From positions 203,237,729-203,301,728 of the forward strand of contig NC_134568.1 in assembly GCF_050947875.1 (NCBI RefSeq): a stretch of DNA of 64,000 nt, read 5' to 3'. The DNA is from Dermacentor variabilis (Eukaryota; Arthropoda; Arachnida; Ixodida; Ixodidae). Numbering within the stretch: position 1 is the stretch's first letter; each line of letters starts with the position of its first letter. Shown here in pieces: positions 54,601-62,525 of the stretch. A program made the position numbers and the translations under genes. Under the pieces are notes generated by a model. That model was not told the DNA's origin and searched no databases. It saw nothing but the letters and a program-made list of their open reading frames with translations.

Positions 54601-56359
54601 AAACAGCAGGAATAGTGTTCTAAGCCAATTTTATGTCTAATGGGAGCATGGCAAATTGTTAAAGTAAGACCTCATAGTAACACCCAGACAAATTATTACT
54701 TTTTGAAAATTTCTGTAATATTATTTGTTCATATTATAGGCCTACTGCACTCTCTAATTGTCTGTCTTTCTGACAAAAAGAAAAAATAATTATTGCAATA
54801 CAATGAGTACAAACAGATATCATCATTCCAGAACTGTGACACTATCAAAAATGTGGTTTTGAGAAACTGAGAAAAAAAAAATTTCACGACATGTTCATAG
54901 TGACAGGCTATGGCCAAATCAATCGAGTACGGCTCAGGGGTCCAATCAAGCAAAAATAAGTATTCTGCACCAACCTGGAGCAAAGGCAGAAAGATATTTA
55001 GGCCAATTTTCGGCTCCAAAGGGCAATCTCCCACCTTAATATTTGGGGCATGTTTACAAAATTTTCATGCTGGTGTGCATCAATTGAAGCATGGATAGCA
55101 AAGGAATGTGTGCATCCACTCTTTGCTTACAACTGAACTACATGCTTTTATACGCTGTCATTGCCCCCCTTTTTTTGCACTCGTACAGCTTGTCTATATG
55201 CAGCATCCTTCAGCTCTGTGTGCTGGCCATATGGGGCATGTTAACAGGTGAGAGTTGGGATTTGGAATAAATCTCTCTTTTTTCTGCCTACAGGGTTGAG
55301 TGCGAACAACTTGCCAAACAGTGGCAGTGGCGGTATGCACACAGCCATGGAACGGGAAAAGGGTGAGTAAAACTTTATATATATATACCACCGTGGTGGC
55401 TCATTTGCTATGGCATGGTGCTGCAACAACACTTGTGTACCATGCTTTGGGTGCACATTCAAGAACGCAAGGTGGTCAAAATTAATCCAGAGCCCTCCAC
55501 TATGCCGTCCCTCGTAATTCATTGTACAGTTTTGGGACGTTAAATCTTGCAACTTAATTTAATTGTGGATGTATATTGCAGACCATGTTCACTGGTGTGA
55601 TTGCTTTGTCAATTGCTCTGGGTGCTACATCCTGCTCTATTTTGGAAAAATTCAAATAATTTGTGCCTGGAGGTCATTGCTGCCTTCCAAAAAAAAAAAA
55701 TAGCATATGCAAGTGCTCGAATTCAGTTGTTCAGCCTCTTACACTGTTGTGCCATTTTGCATAGTAATGAGAGCATATGTGTGTTTATTCTGAAGCTAAG
55801 GATGAGGGGATGGTAATATAATGTGCCACAAGACTTCTGGAGGTGATTTGCTGCTTACTGAACAGAGGACGATGTTGGTTTTGGCTGATAATTAGTGATT
55901 TTAACACCCACAGCTACCACCTTTCTCTCTCTCCCTCTGTGTACACACACACGTATGCGCACGTGTGTGTGTGGATGTTGTACACCACACAAAGACAAAC
56001 TCCCAGCACTCTTTAGACAATGCATGAATGAGGATGCATGATTTTGCATTGCCGAAACAACACTTTGCTTAACTTCTCACTAAAGTTTCTCATTGCTAAG
56101 GTGTGCAGCCACTTCACATCAAATTATGCTATTTTTAAGCATGATGATATTAACAGAAACTAAAATTTCTTTTTCATATTGATACATTATATGATGTGTG
56201 TCGATGGCCTAGCTGGTACATGACTTAGAAAAACGAACAGCACTAAAGATGGGGCCAAGCAAGACAGCACACTATCATGTGTTTTCATGTTTGCAGGCCA
56301 GACTTTTTGCAGCCCCGGTAACAGTGGAGATAACCGTTGTTTTCCAGCCAGACCTTCTA
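33599..56359 (+). CDS. Gene model: protein built from repeated phase-1 exons (unknown family)
   Basis: Six short exons, all with consensus splice sites and phase-1 internal junctions, form one open frame: 33599-33632, 34829-34900, 37719-37802, 37882-37950, 55294-55362 and 56297-56359. Lengths of the internal ones are 72, 84, 69, 69 and 63 nt, all multiples of three. Exons 2-4 encode related peptides ([48 protein letters not shown]), and exon 5 is a weaker relative. Codon differences such as AGC/AGT, TGT/TGC and GAC/GAT are largely silent, which suggests selection on protein. Weaker extra candidates are 36554-36598 and 39061-39090. No signal peptide or known domain is seen, and the 3' end is unresolved. 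I do not recognise the gene. Introns hold many transposons. Confidence 0.5.
33911..34515. repeat. 606-bp near-perfect palindrome (foldback)
   Basis: The left arm (33911-34186) and right arm (34238-34515) are reverse complements with only scattered differences. The ~50-bp centre carries short direct repeats of tagatgttaata. The outer ends are gaatgcatcatgtaac and its complement. No open frame spans it. It lies in intron 1 of the repeated-exon gene. It may be two inverted Penelope-type terminal segments or a foldback transposon. Confidence 0.9.
34829..34900 (+). CDS. Exon 2 (repeat type A) of the repeated-exon gene
   Basis: The acceptor is gattttccatccag and the donor gtaata. It is 72 nt, phase 1-1. 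The peptide starts [17 protein letters not shown] and ends SSAASHM. It is a clear relative of the exons at 37719 and 37882. Confidence 0.6.
34901..36553. other. Intron 2 sequence, AT-rich
   Basis: Apart from the tRNA-like piece, no gene or transposon ends are recognised. A faint similarity to exon sequence near 36275 (gtgcgtgggatctgcac) lacks proper splice sites. Confidence 0.4.
35489..35557 (-). repeat. tRNA-like sequence (SINE head)
   Basis: The minus strand reads gtggcctaatggttagagca (A-box side) and, about 45 nt on, ggtttgattccagc (B box). Folding to a functional tRNA is doubtful: there is no clear CCA-side acceptor pairing. A related head occurs at 60372. Confidence 0.6.
36554..36598 (+). 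CDS. Candidate extra exon of the repeated-exon gene
   Basis: A strong pyrimidine tract ending ttttag and a donor gtatgc enclose 45 nt that are open in phase 1-1, giving [15 protein letters not shown]. It does not share the repeat motif. The donor is only moderate, so it may be chance. Confidence 0.25.
36797..37204 (-). CDS. Unknown 135-residue open frame within an intron
   Basis: The minus strand has an uninterrupted frame from ATG (37204) to a stop, with mixed, globular-looking composition (for example [20 protein letters not shown] and [16 protein letters not shown]). An attaaa lies downstream on that strand near 36750. An acceptor-like cactactacacag lies 60-70 nt upstream of the ATG. It could be a last exon, a retrocopy or a transposon piece. 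I recognise no family. Confidence 0.35.
   Translation of the reverse strand: MQQHSLVTPSKDRNSRAQMCRPFTEEQQIESLDNCLSVFMNNHDACSTQQKEASSATSDNNGLPKDAKYMVATRTQRLVEALADVRYANQIAEAATKASRACIIYEGDVLLHEYSRNVHTRNVMPAKGDHEVYWH
37719..37802 (+). CDS. Exon 3 (repeat type A) of the repeated-exon gene
   Basis: The acceptor is taattttctaacag and the donor gtaaat. It is 84 nt, phase 1-1. The peptide starts [17 protein letters not shown] and ends ANPTTAL. Most third-position changes against exon 2 in the shared part are silent. Confidence 0.6.
37882..37950 (+). CDS. Exon 4 (repeat type A) of the repeated-exon gene
   Basis: The acceptor is tacacttttccag and the donor gtagat. It is 69 nt, phase 1-1. The peptide is [17 protein letters not shown] followed by AIDSDR. 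The intron separating it from exon 3 is only 79 nt, which fits local exon duplication. Confidence 0.6.
37951..39969. other. Start of a 17-kb intron, AT-rich
   Basis: No gene is recognised. A 30-nt phase-1 candidate exon at 39061-39090 (acceptor ggttttaacag, donor gtaatg, peptide AAIGSYMCE) is possible but weak. Confidence 0.35.
39970..40063 (+). repeat. Terminal piece of an interspersed repeat (gtctaccaac family)
   Basis: It begins caggttgtctaccaaccggg and continues with gggaattctcgggg and cagggaaaactctgggaat words. It mirrors the segment ending at 45262, so the two may be ends of one element. Confidence 0.5.
40064..40262 (-). mobile_element. 3' end fragment of a non-LTR retrotransposon
   Basis: On the plus strand tttatttatttatcaaatac is followed by tgccggctgcccattagcag. 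This parallels the 3' end at 5486 of the Jockey/CR1-type relic, so it is the far 3' end of that family in minus orientation. Confidence 0.6.
40346..41128 (-). mobile_element. pogo/Tigger-like MITE, copy 1
   Basis: The minus strand begins cagtcaacgtctgattttt and runs for about 780 bp with the same order of blocks as the element at 58776-59490 (cggactccctgggggccgca, then ctctgaaggcctgccagtac). The two ends of this copy align as imperfect inverted repeats. No transposase is present. Confidence 0.7.
42192..42560 (+). CDS. Unknown 122-residue frame inside the TTAA element
   Basis: The frame starts at ATG 42192 ([15 protein letters not shown]) with a second in-frame Met at 42303 ([20 protein letters not shown]). 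It then reads [20 protein letters not shown] and ends [11 protein letters not shown]. The region is strikingly GC-rich with acidic, helical-looking sequence. It may be a leftover exon of the autonomous parent's protein or a captured host exon. No homology is recognised. It lies on the GC-rich core, so open length alone is weak evidence. Confidence 0.4.
   Translation: MSFPAPPPGAATIPQTPAQDAHKLVLHSVTLTSTLVAMDPDTDRLARDGGLNFSDLSTDERDLLLRARTAGVVAYYDGGLDTGSPERESNEGFPRHHMDVAFSLIVPNESFASQENPHSTTR
42588..42632. repeat. Three tandem copies of a 14-bp unit
   Basis: gcgcagagtcgagc is repeated about three times without interruption. Confidence 0.85.
43067..44310 (-). pseudogene. Tigger-type DDE transposase, frameshifted
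   Basis: The N-terminal part has [19 protein letters not shown] and [13 protein letters not shown], close to the region between the two DNA-binding helix-turn-helix domains. CENP-B-like binding continues with [15 protein letters not shown]. The DDE core shows [17 protein letters not shown] (first Asp), then [17 protein letters not shown] and [12 protein letters not shown]. After a break at about 43610-43660, [19 protein letters not shown] precedes the last catalytic region. A C-terminal acidic tail follows at 43321-43067. Frameshifts make it inactive. Confidence 0.9.
44856..45111. other. AT-rich intron sequence
   Basis: Nothing recognised. Confidence 0.4.
45112..45262 (-). repeat. Terminal piece of an interspersed repeat (gtctaccaac family)
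   Basis: In complement it begins cagggtgtctaccaagttg and carries ccctgagttgtccaggttt words. It is the mirror image of 39970-40063. Confidence 0.5.
45275..46570 (-). mobile_element. I/R1-type non-LTR retrotransposon, 3' part
   Basis: The minus strand gives [20 protein letters not shown] near 46330, the post-RT block often written LDxVHHxGLRx[27 protein letters not shown] and [18 protein letters not shown] follow near 45970-45860, the C-terminal zinc-like region after RNase H. RT proper is absent. Stops are present. Confidence 0.7.
46571..47249. other. Spacer, nothing recognised
   Basis: A poly-G run lies near 46745. No gene, RNA or transposon end is identified. Confidence 0.4.
47250..47529 (+). 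mobile_element. 3' end of a non-LTR retrotransposon
   Basis: The frame encodes [20 protein letters not shown] and [15 protein letters not shown], a typical C-terminus of tick non-LTR ORF2 after the zinc-like motif. A stop, a short UTR with aataaa and a (cct)n tail follow. The element is 5'-truncated. Confidence 0.75.
47530..48205. other. Intron spacer
   Basis: It contains a poly-G run near 47991 and otherwise AT-rich sequence. No gene is recognised. Confidence 0.4.
48211..48343 (+). repeat. 5' LTR of Gypsy-type element
   Basis: It starts tgaaacatgcgagcgg and ends gatccatcgtcac, with an internal aaataaaag poly(A)-like site. It is preceded by aatat, which recurs after the 3' LTR. By eye about 18 of 133 positions differ from the 3' LTR. 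Confidence 0.85.
48482..49520 (+). pseudogene. gag region of the Gypsy element
   Basis: From ATG 48482 the frame reads [13 protein letters not shown] and, through two stops, [17 protein letters not shown]. The open part [20 protein letters not shown] ... [20 protein letters not shown] follows. The zinc-knuckle region near 49420 is [20 protein letters not shown]: two Cys and the His are kept, but the last Cys is not in its place. Gag would package element RNA. Confidence 0.85.
49620..53010 (+). pseudogene. pol region of the Gypsy element (PR-RT-RH-IN)
   Basis: Protease: [15 protein letters not shown] near 49830, with the DTG active site changed to [22 protein letters not shown] near 50780, [16 protein letters not shown] near 51010 and a degraded xxDD box (LGDVVIF). 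RNase [20 protein letters not shown] near 51650 and [16 protein letters not shown]. Integrase: [36 protein letters not shown] and [17 protein letters not shown] at 52380-52640, keeping the D,D,E residues. Numerous stops separate these pieces, so it is inactive. Confidence 0.92.
53191..53323 (+). repeat. 3' LTR of Gypsy-type element
   Basis: It starts tgaaacatgcgagtgtag and ends gatccatcatcac. It is followed by aatat. Confidence 0.85.
53329..53904. other. AT-rich intron sequence
   Basis: Nothing recognised. Confidence 0.4.
53905..54318. mobile_element. Possible MITE bounded by ~35-bp inverted repeats
   Basis: ctccattccatacatagcag followed by tcaacactgt at left is mirrored at right (about 54280-54318) by a complementary tgactgctatgtatagaatg block. 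A GC-richer core lies between. No clear target duplication is visible. Confidence 0.5.
54319..55293. other. AT-rich intron sequence
   Basis: No gene, RNA or transposon end is recognised. Confidence 0.4.
55294..55362 (+). CDS. Exon 5 of the repeated-exon gene
   Basis: The acceptor tctcttttttctgcctacag is strong and the donor gtgagt. It is 69 nt, phase 1-1. The peptide begins [16 protein letters not shown] and ends TAMEREK. It keeps the G-x-S start and an H at the matching place but lacks the C-S and D-x-R residues. Confidence 0.5.
55388..55560 (+). mobile_element. Degenerate Ruka-like SINE
   Basis: It begins ccaccgtggtggctcatttgc and lacks a clear B box. The body blocks gggtgcacattcaagaac and aggtggtcaaaatta correspond to the SINE at 12941. 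It lies 25 bp after exon 5. Confidence 0.75.
55561..56296. other. Intron sequence
   Basis: It includes a short CA-type microsatellite near 55940. No gene is recognised. Confidence 0.4.
56297..56359 (+). CDS. Exon 6 (candidate) of the repeated-exon gene
   Basis: The acceptor is ttttcatgtttgcag and the donor gtgagt. It is 63 nt, phase 1-1. The peptide is [20 protein letters not shown] plus S. If the donor is ignored, the frame stays open to a TAG near 56445, so this could instead be the terminal exon. Confidence 0.4.
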
Positions 56360-56734
56360 GTGAGTCGTATGGCCATGGCTACGTATGGAAGAGGGCGGGT
56401 GCTATTTTGCAAGTTGCCTATCAATCACTCGTGCTTTCCGCATAGGGGGCTTGCTATATTATTCTAGATTTAAAAATACATGAACGAAACTTTGAGCTAG
56501 AACCTCGATAGTATCATATGATGCAAGTTTCACTCACTTTCGGTGACCTGCTGTCTGACTTGTTTGAAGAGATGTTTGGAAGTAACTTAAAATCATGGAA
56601 TTTTAGTCGTCACACGACGCATATTATTATTTGATCACACTCTGGAATTAATGAGGCAGGTCAAAAGCAGGCTGCTTCCTGTTTAGAAGCCTTTGTGAAA
56701 ATTACGCCATCTGTTGTTAGCAGTAAATAAGGGC

Positions 56735-58200
56735 CAGTAGCTCCGAGACTTGACCCTGGACTTGACTCTATTAGGGGGCTCCATCTGGGTGGTCTCTGAG
56801 ATTCAAATCTTGGGCCTCCTCATACATAGCAGAACCAAAAATGGACCTACGTTGCACAAGTTACGCAGTTGGGGAACAGGTCGGATGTATGATCTGCCAA
56901 GTCAAACAAATGCGGGGCGTTACGTGGTAGGGACGCGCTTCAGCTCGCCCATGCCTTTCTAACTAGCAGGATTCTTTACTCAGTTCCATATTTAAGAATG
57001 ACTAAACATGAGGAGACCAGGGCTGATGCAATCCTCAGGAAAGTAACCAAACACGTCTTAGGCCTGCCCATCAGCACTTCCAATCAGCAATTCTCTGCCT
57101 TGGGGGTCCTTAACTATATTCAGGAGCTCAGGGAGGCCCACCTGACAAATCAATACACACGGCTTATGCAAACCTCCCCGAGGCGTCACCTGCTGGACCG
57201 CCTGTGCATTCAACATGATTGCGAACCTGAACACACACAGCGCATCCCAGAGCTTTGGCGCACCAAACACTGGGTGCCCCCACTCCCTTGTAATATGACG
57301 AAGGAAACACATGAAGGAAGAAGACAGGCGCATGCCAAAGCGCAAGAAAGCCAGCTTGGCTCACATACTGGGGTTTACTATGTTGATGTAGCTGGACCAT
57401 TGCCCAGGGGATATTACACGGCAGCGGTTGTACATCAGGGAACTCAGGTGGATGGACTCTCATTTAGAGCCGTGAATCCAAACCAAGCAAAGGAGGTCGC
57501 TATCACCTTGGCGGCTGCAGATCCAAAATCTAAATGCATACTCGCAGACTGAAGGGCCTGTGAAAGCTACTTGGTAGGGGAAATCTCTCCGCTAGCCAAC
57601 AAAATTCTGAGACTGCATCAGGGACTGAGATCCCGCGTCAAAACGAATAATCTGGACTCCAGGCCATTAGGGCCTTCGAGGTAATGAAGCTGTACACGCA
57701 GCAGCCCGTGCACTCATTCCCTTGGAACCTCCCTGTTGCCCTAAACAGCCTGAATGTCCTACCCCTCTACTACGGTTCAGCGCAATCCGAGATTACTTCT
57801 GCGAGCAATGCCGGGTGTATCCCCCTTTGGTGAAAGGCCTATCCAAAACAGAAGAATGCACCTCCAAACTAATACGTTGCTCTATCTAGCTATAGTTAAA
57901 CATTTAGATCCAAAAATTAATGGGCAATGCCAGCACTACAGTGATTTGGCAGATATATATCACATGATCTGAGCCTGCCGACAGAATCCGAAGCTATCCC
58001 ATATTCCCCATCCCACTCGAGAGGACTGGGAGGCAACCCTGCTCCGCAGCTCCGGGACTAGAGGAACATGCTCTGTTCCATTGGGCTCAAGTGGGGGCTT
58101 CGACCAATGACGTCCCGGACTAAGGACGACACCTAGTTTAGTGGAGCCCACGAGCTTCACCTTCTGTTTTGAATAAAAGTTTTCACCACCACCACCACAG
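56735..58200 (+). mobile_element. I-type non-LTR retrotransposon with RNase H, 5'-truncated
   Basis: The sequence starts inside the post-RT region (VSEIQILGLLIHSRTKNGP). After a break it has a long frame at 56998-57552 with VTKHVLGLPISTSNQQF, then the RNase H block GVYYVDVAGPLPRGYYTAAV, where the first D is present. Later CQHYSDLADIYHMI marks the C-terminal zinc-like region. It ends in a UTR with gaataaaag and a (cac)n tail at about 58185-58199. Stops near 57550 and beyond make it inactive. Confidence 0.85.
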
Positions 58201-58440
58201 AAAGCCTGGTGGGGAGCAACAATGCCTCCAAGCTTTATGCCGACGCTCATCCGATCTTTATCTGTGTGTGGAATTCTTAGCGCTGATCCCCCCTCAACAA
58301 TTACGGTTAACACGATCCGGAATGAGGTAGAGGTGCACCATGAGTGGGTCCGCATTGCTCTGTGCATGAGAGAGAGGATCGCCTCCATGACAACACCCCC
58401 CAACGGCCCTCCGCTAGCCTTCGCGATGCATTCACATTAA
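58201..58440 (+). other. Unassigned open segment
   Basis: A frame with ATG at 58222 reads MPPSFMPTLIRSLSVCGILS and ends PPLAFAMHSH. The minus strand is also open here over a long stretch. Repeat-derived sequence is more likely than a gene. I cannot name it. Confidence 0.3.
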
Positions 58441-58773
58441 AGCTTTCAAAAAAGTGTCCTGGAAAAATAACAGTAGATGTGAAGCAAAAAAAAATTACCC
58501 TGCAAAACATCAATGCGTTTTGCTGTTATGTTATTCCCTCAAGTGACAAAATAATCTAGATAATTGCATAGCATACAGAACACTGTAAGGTAATTTGTAC
58601 TTTACCTTACACAGTTGAGTTCGAATGAACTACAGTTTCTTGAAAATGGTGCATTTGATTTAGAACACAAGCCTTGCTTTTGTCACAGTGTGCAATGTGT
58701 TCATGAAATGCCTAACATGTATGCAGCTAAAGTGAAGCTAGCTTCGGTGTCACAAGATGACAGCTCTAGGCTA
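58441..58773. other. AT-rich spacer
   Basis: Nothing recognised, apart from a small near-palindrome (gtaaggtaa / ttaccttac) near 58585-58610. Confidence 0.4.
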
Positions 58774-58775
58774 TA

Positions 58776-59490
58776 CAGTCAACATTAAATTTTTGGGACT
58801 CCCTAAGGGCCGCAAGAACGTCCTAAAGAATGAATGCATGCCTTTTACTGCCCCTAAGGGCTCAAATCGTCACAGGCACGTCCAAAATAGCTCTGAAGGC
58901 CTACCAGTATATTTATTAGGGGTATCTTTGCTCGTACTGTGATAGGAGACGGCGGGTGCACGCGTGTGGTAATTAAGGCTTACATGCAATGTCCCGGGAA
59001 ATTTTCCCTTCCCTCTCTTGGTATGCTTCACTCCAATACTTCGTCTATGCTTCACCGCATAACATTTATCTTTGAGGCGAAGCTGACTTTCGGAAACCGG
59101 CATTATGCCATGCGCCGTGATTTCTGAGCTTTTAAGCCATCAGCGAGGATTACAGAGCCGGAGTTGGTGGCACTGCTAATAGCAGTGAATTATTTAAATG
59201 AAGATGGTGGTGGCTACAGCTACCAGCGGATCCGCATGCCAGAGTGCCGATTGGAGGCGGCGAGATAATCAACATGGGGGCAGCGATGGCAGCTTCGATT
59301 AATGTCGTTTCGGACCCGCGGTCGTGGCAAAAAGTCTGGAAAATGAGACAGTCAAGATTTGTTGCGTCCAAAATTTCTGACATTCTTATACATTGACTCC
59401 ATGTGGCATGCGGCAGTGCCGTTAAGGCGTCCAAATTATCGGGCATGTCTGAAAGATCGAGCGTCTGGAAAATACTCATAGACTAGTACT
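58776..59490 (+). mobile_element. pogo/Tigger-like MITE, copy 2
   Basis: It starts cagtcaacattaaattttt just after TA (58774-58775). The same block order as 40346-41128 runs through it, including agctctgaaggcctaccag and, near the far end, attatcgggcatgtct. The right border is approximate. Confidence 0.7.
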
Positions 59491-60371
59491 TGAAAAATTG
59501 CTGCATCATGATGCCAGAATTTAGTGTCAGGTTTTGCTTAAAGCTAAATTGAAGAAAAACCACGTAGACATGACAAGGTGTAATTTCACTTATGAAGGCC
59601 TTGGTTATTGTTGACAATTCTTGAAATTATGGTTTTGAAGGAGCGTAGAGGGAGCCTTTGCTCTGTCTCTTCGCTTTTTCTATGTAAGGAGAGAGGTGCT
59701 TCGGAAAAGGGGACCACAATTCAGGCTGTCACCGCAAATTGACATGTTTTGGAGATATTTTCGTCATATAGAATGCGATGAAAATATCTCTCTTTCAGCA
59801 TACTACATAGCAACTTTTTCATATCACATGTTCATGACTTCTAATCAGCGCACCTAACATGTTTGTTGACACTGTTTGATAAGCGAGACAATTAAATTGA
59901 TGTAAAATGCTTTATATGTTTCTTTGCCTTGTCCTATTAAATGTAATTGTCTTGAGTGTGCATATTTTATGTGTGTTTGCAAAGATAAGGTTCTTTATGT
60001 ATGGCTGCTGTATTGACCAGGCATGTGCTCTGCCATTCGAGTGTTCATGCGATTCTTCTTTTGAGGGCTGATGATCTTTTTCACAGCACATAGGCGGGTA
60101 GATTTCTGCAGAAGCACGAATTCACAAAAGGCTGATTTAAAAAATATTATGCAGGTCCAACGCACATCTTGGAATTTATATGAATTGGTGCTTTCGTGAA
60201 GCAATTAATCAGATGCTATAAATTTGCACATTTGATTCCAGTGTCTTTGGCGTAAAGGTAACTGGTGCTTGCGCATGTGGCTATCGCACTCCCGTGCTAT
60301 GCAATGTGATACTCTCTGCGATCATTTAAAAGAGCTACTTGGCATTGGCACAATAGCAGTGTATGTGTGAT
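59491..60371. other. Spacer, nothing recognised
   Basis: Short AT-rich frames only. Confidence 0.4.
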
Positions 60372-60485
60372 TGTGGCCTGATGGTTAGAGCATGGGGCTG
60401 CTGTAGATTGAACCACAGCCTAAGGAGTTGAAGTTTTATCCCACCATCGGACACCTAATTCAGTTTTCTTCTTTTTTTTTTTTAA
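60372..60485 (+). mobile_element. tRNA-derived SINE-like sequence
   Basis: gtggcctgatggttagagca shares its first ~30 nt with the tRNA-like piece at 35489-35557. A weak B box (gttgaagttttatccc) follows, and the sequence ends in a T-rich tail near 60480. Confidence 0.5.
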
Positions 60486-60689
60486 GTATGAACTTGTAGC
60501 GGGATGACAATTATGTGCAGGCGGCCGCAGTTGAAGAAGGTAACCATTGGCAAGGCGTGAGCTAGGGATAGAATGTTCCAGGCATACCGGGCCTGAAGGA
60601 CGGTATGCTGCTCGGCTGGCCAGCAGCCACTGTTAATTGCCGCTGCATGCAGTTAAGTAAACAGTCCGCATCAGTTGTCCATCTACAAT

Positions 60690-61010
60690 TGGTGACCTGC
60701 GGATGTGATCTCTCTTCCTGACAACGCAGCAATGGTAGGCCGGCCATCCTTGTGGTTCAACTCACAGCTTCCCCGTTTTAGCTTGAGAATGTCGTTGGCT
60801 GGTCTGTCAGGCTCGATGTTGCCGTGGCTCAGAATCCCATCACCATACAACTCTTCAAATATGAGGTTCTGGAGTATGTCCTCCCGCTGGACGTAGCTAT
60901 GGACCTGCTCTTCCCGATACTGAGTGAAGTGCCATATGATGACATAAAGACCGACATGCTGATGTACTTTGGTGTGCCAAACTCCCAACACAGCCCTCCT
61001 AGATCAGGCA
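60690..61010 (+). pseudogene. Gypsy-like gag relic
   Basis: ggtgacctgcggatgtgatc near 60691 resembles the leader after a primer-binding site. One frame then reads LDVAVAQNPITIQLFKYEVL and VLPLDVAMDLLFPILSEVPY, close to the FxVxExxFxxxxIT ... LPxDVAxxL pattern of Ty3/Gypsy capsids. An upstream stop and no recognisable downstream pol mark it as a fragment. Confidence 0.5.
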
Positions 61011-62191
61011 ATTTCGTCGAAGTACCCACTCTCTACTATGGATCATGTGCGGCCAGACATCTCATGTCTGACTGTGCCGTCGATGCACCATGAGTCATCA
61101 GTCAGCATGGCGATTCGGGCTTATTGTGACTCCCTGTATGAGTGCCGTCAATCCTGTATGACAATGCGCACTATCAGTGAGACTGCAGGCAGTAGCTGGA
61201 GTGAATCGCCACCATCTGACGGGTCACACACAACCAGCAAGGCAGTCACCGTGATGGCAATGTCTCAAGACAGTATGCTTTGTCTCCCAGAGGTGGCACC
61301 GTCCACATATGCCACACCGACCAAACAGGCAGACAACCTGCATGCTGCTTCGCACCCCACTTTCCTGCGCAGGCCACTCAAACCTGTTTGACGACCACAT
61401 GTGCGTCGTCACCTCCTCCTGCGGGGTCACGTACGCCTCCTGTGGTCCCCACCTTGCTTCCTCATGAGCCCTCTGTGCATGAGTTCAACAACCAGGTGAG
61501 CAACTAAACCACACGCGTGCTGGCCCCTGTGGCACCAATGCCACAACACATGTGCCACCCTCACCCAGCACTGTACATGACACTCCAGCACCAATATCTG
61601 CGTCTGGACTCCACTTCACACCCCTGAACTTTCCCTGCCTCTGCCATCACAGAGCATTGTACGCAGCCACTGTCTTCGACATCCTCAGTGACGTTTCAGC
61701 AACCCTTTCCCTAGGCACGTGCCAGGCTCCGGCGAGTATACCGCGGCTCTGCTGTACAAGATCCGTCACACTGGGTGTGCAGACGTCAACACAAGACGAC
61801 ACTCTCAACACGCAAGACAATGCACATCATGTACGGCAGCAGCTTTGGTCTGCACAGAACTTTGTTCTCGAGCAGGCGCGTGGTTCACAAATGTGCCAGG
61901 GCGCTCCCATGATGGGATGGCGATGCAGTTCCGTGCATTGCTTGGATACATACAGCATCTGCGATGGACATGTCTACCTCCTGCCCACAATTACTGCCTC
62001 GATGCCACAAACTGCCTGGCCCCAGCACCACTATCAGCTTCAACCACCAGAGAACTGTTTGCTCCATTCGCCCGGACACATACTCCGTCTGGACTCCGAA
62101 TGCACATACTGAACTGCAGCTCACGTATAGTAGTCTCTTTTTCTGTTTGTGCCTCTTTTGTATGTAACTTTTCAATCCTGCTTTGCACTAG
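61011..62191. other. Open-frame-rich, C/A-rich stretch of unknown origin
   Basis: Frames at 60969-61391, 61552-62112 and 61719-62249 are open because the sequence is CA-rich and stop-poor. It may continue the gag-derived relic. No motifs support a product. Confidence 0.35.
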
Positions 62192-62316
62192 AAGGGCTAG
62201 ACAAGCAGCACTCGGCCAAGGTCAGAAAAGTTCTGGAGGGTTTGCATAAAAGCGTCGCTTTTAAAAAGTACATATTAGCCAGGGATTACATAGCACCGTG
62301 CTGCAAAGATACAACA
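62192..62316 (+). CDS. Candidate exon ending in a Tigger terminus
   Basis: A pyrimidine tract and acceptor (ctttgcactag) precede 41 codons in phase 1 reading KVRKVLEGLHKSVAFKKYIL and ARDYIAPCCKDT. The Tigger-like terminus that starts at 62315 (cagtaagagc) provides either a gtaaga donor or, on read-through, a stop at 62329-62331. No family is recognised. It could be a downstream exon of the repeated-exon gene, which also uses phase 1, but nothing proves this. Confidence 0.3.
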
Positions 62317-62525
62317 GTAAGAGCTTGTTAATTCAAATTCCGCAGGTGTACTACGAAAATTTGAATTATATAAAATTTGAACTAGTGAAAATCAGAGAAA
62401 AAAATTGCTTGGTTAAGGCGTGTATATAGCCTGCCGTAGCGCACACAGTGCATATATAGAGTCGACTCCCGTTAATACGAAGTTCACGGGGACCGCAAAA
62501 AACTTCGAATTAAACAAACTTCCCA
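62315..62525. mobile_element. Tigger terminal-repeat fragments
   Basis: cagtaagagcttgttaattc at 62315 matches the terminus of the element at 41436. A second terminus-like block gactcccgttaatacgaagt at about 62463 probably belongs to the element whose transposase lies at 63279-64000. Confidence 0.65.

Noticed and set aside
61552..62249. Two long overlapping plus-strand frames
   Set aside because: They are open because the sequence is CA-rich and poor in stop triplets. No domain, splice site or conserved pattern was found.
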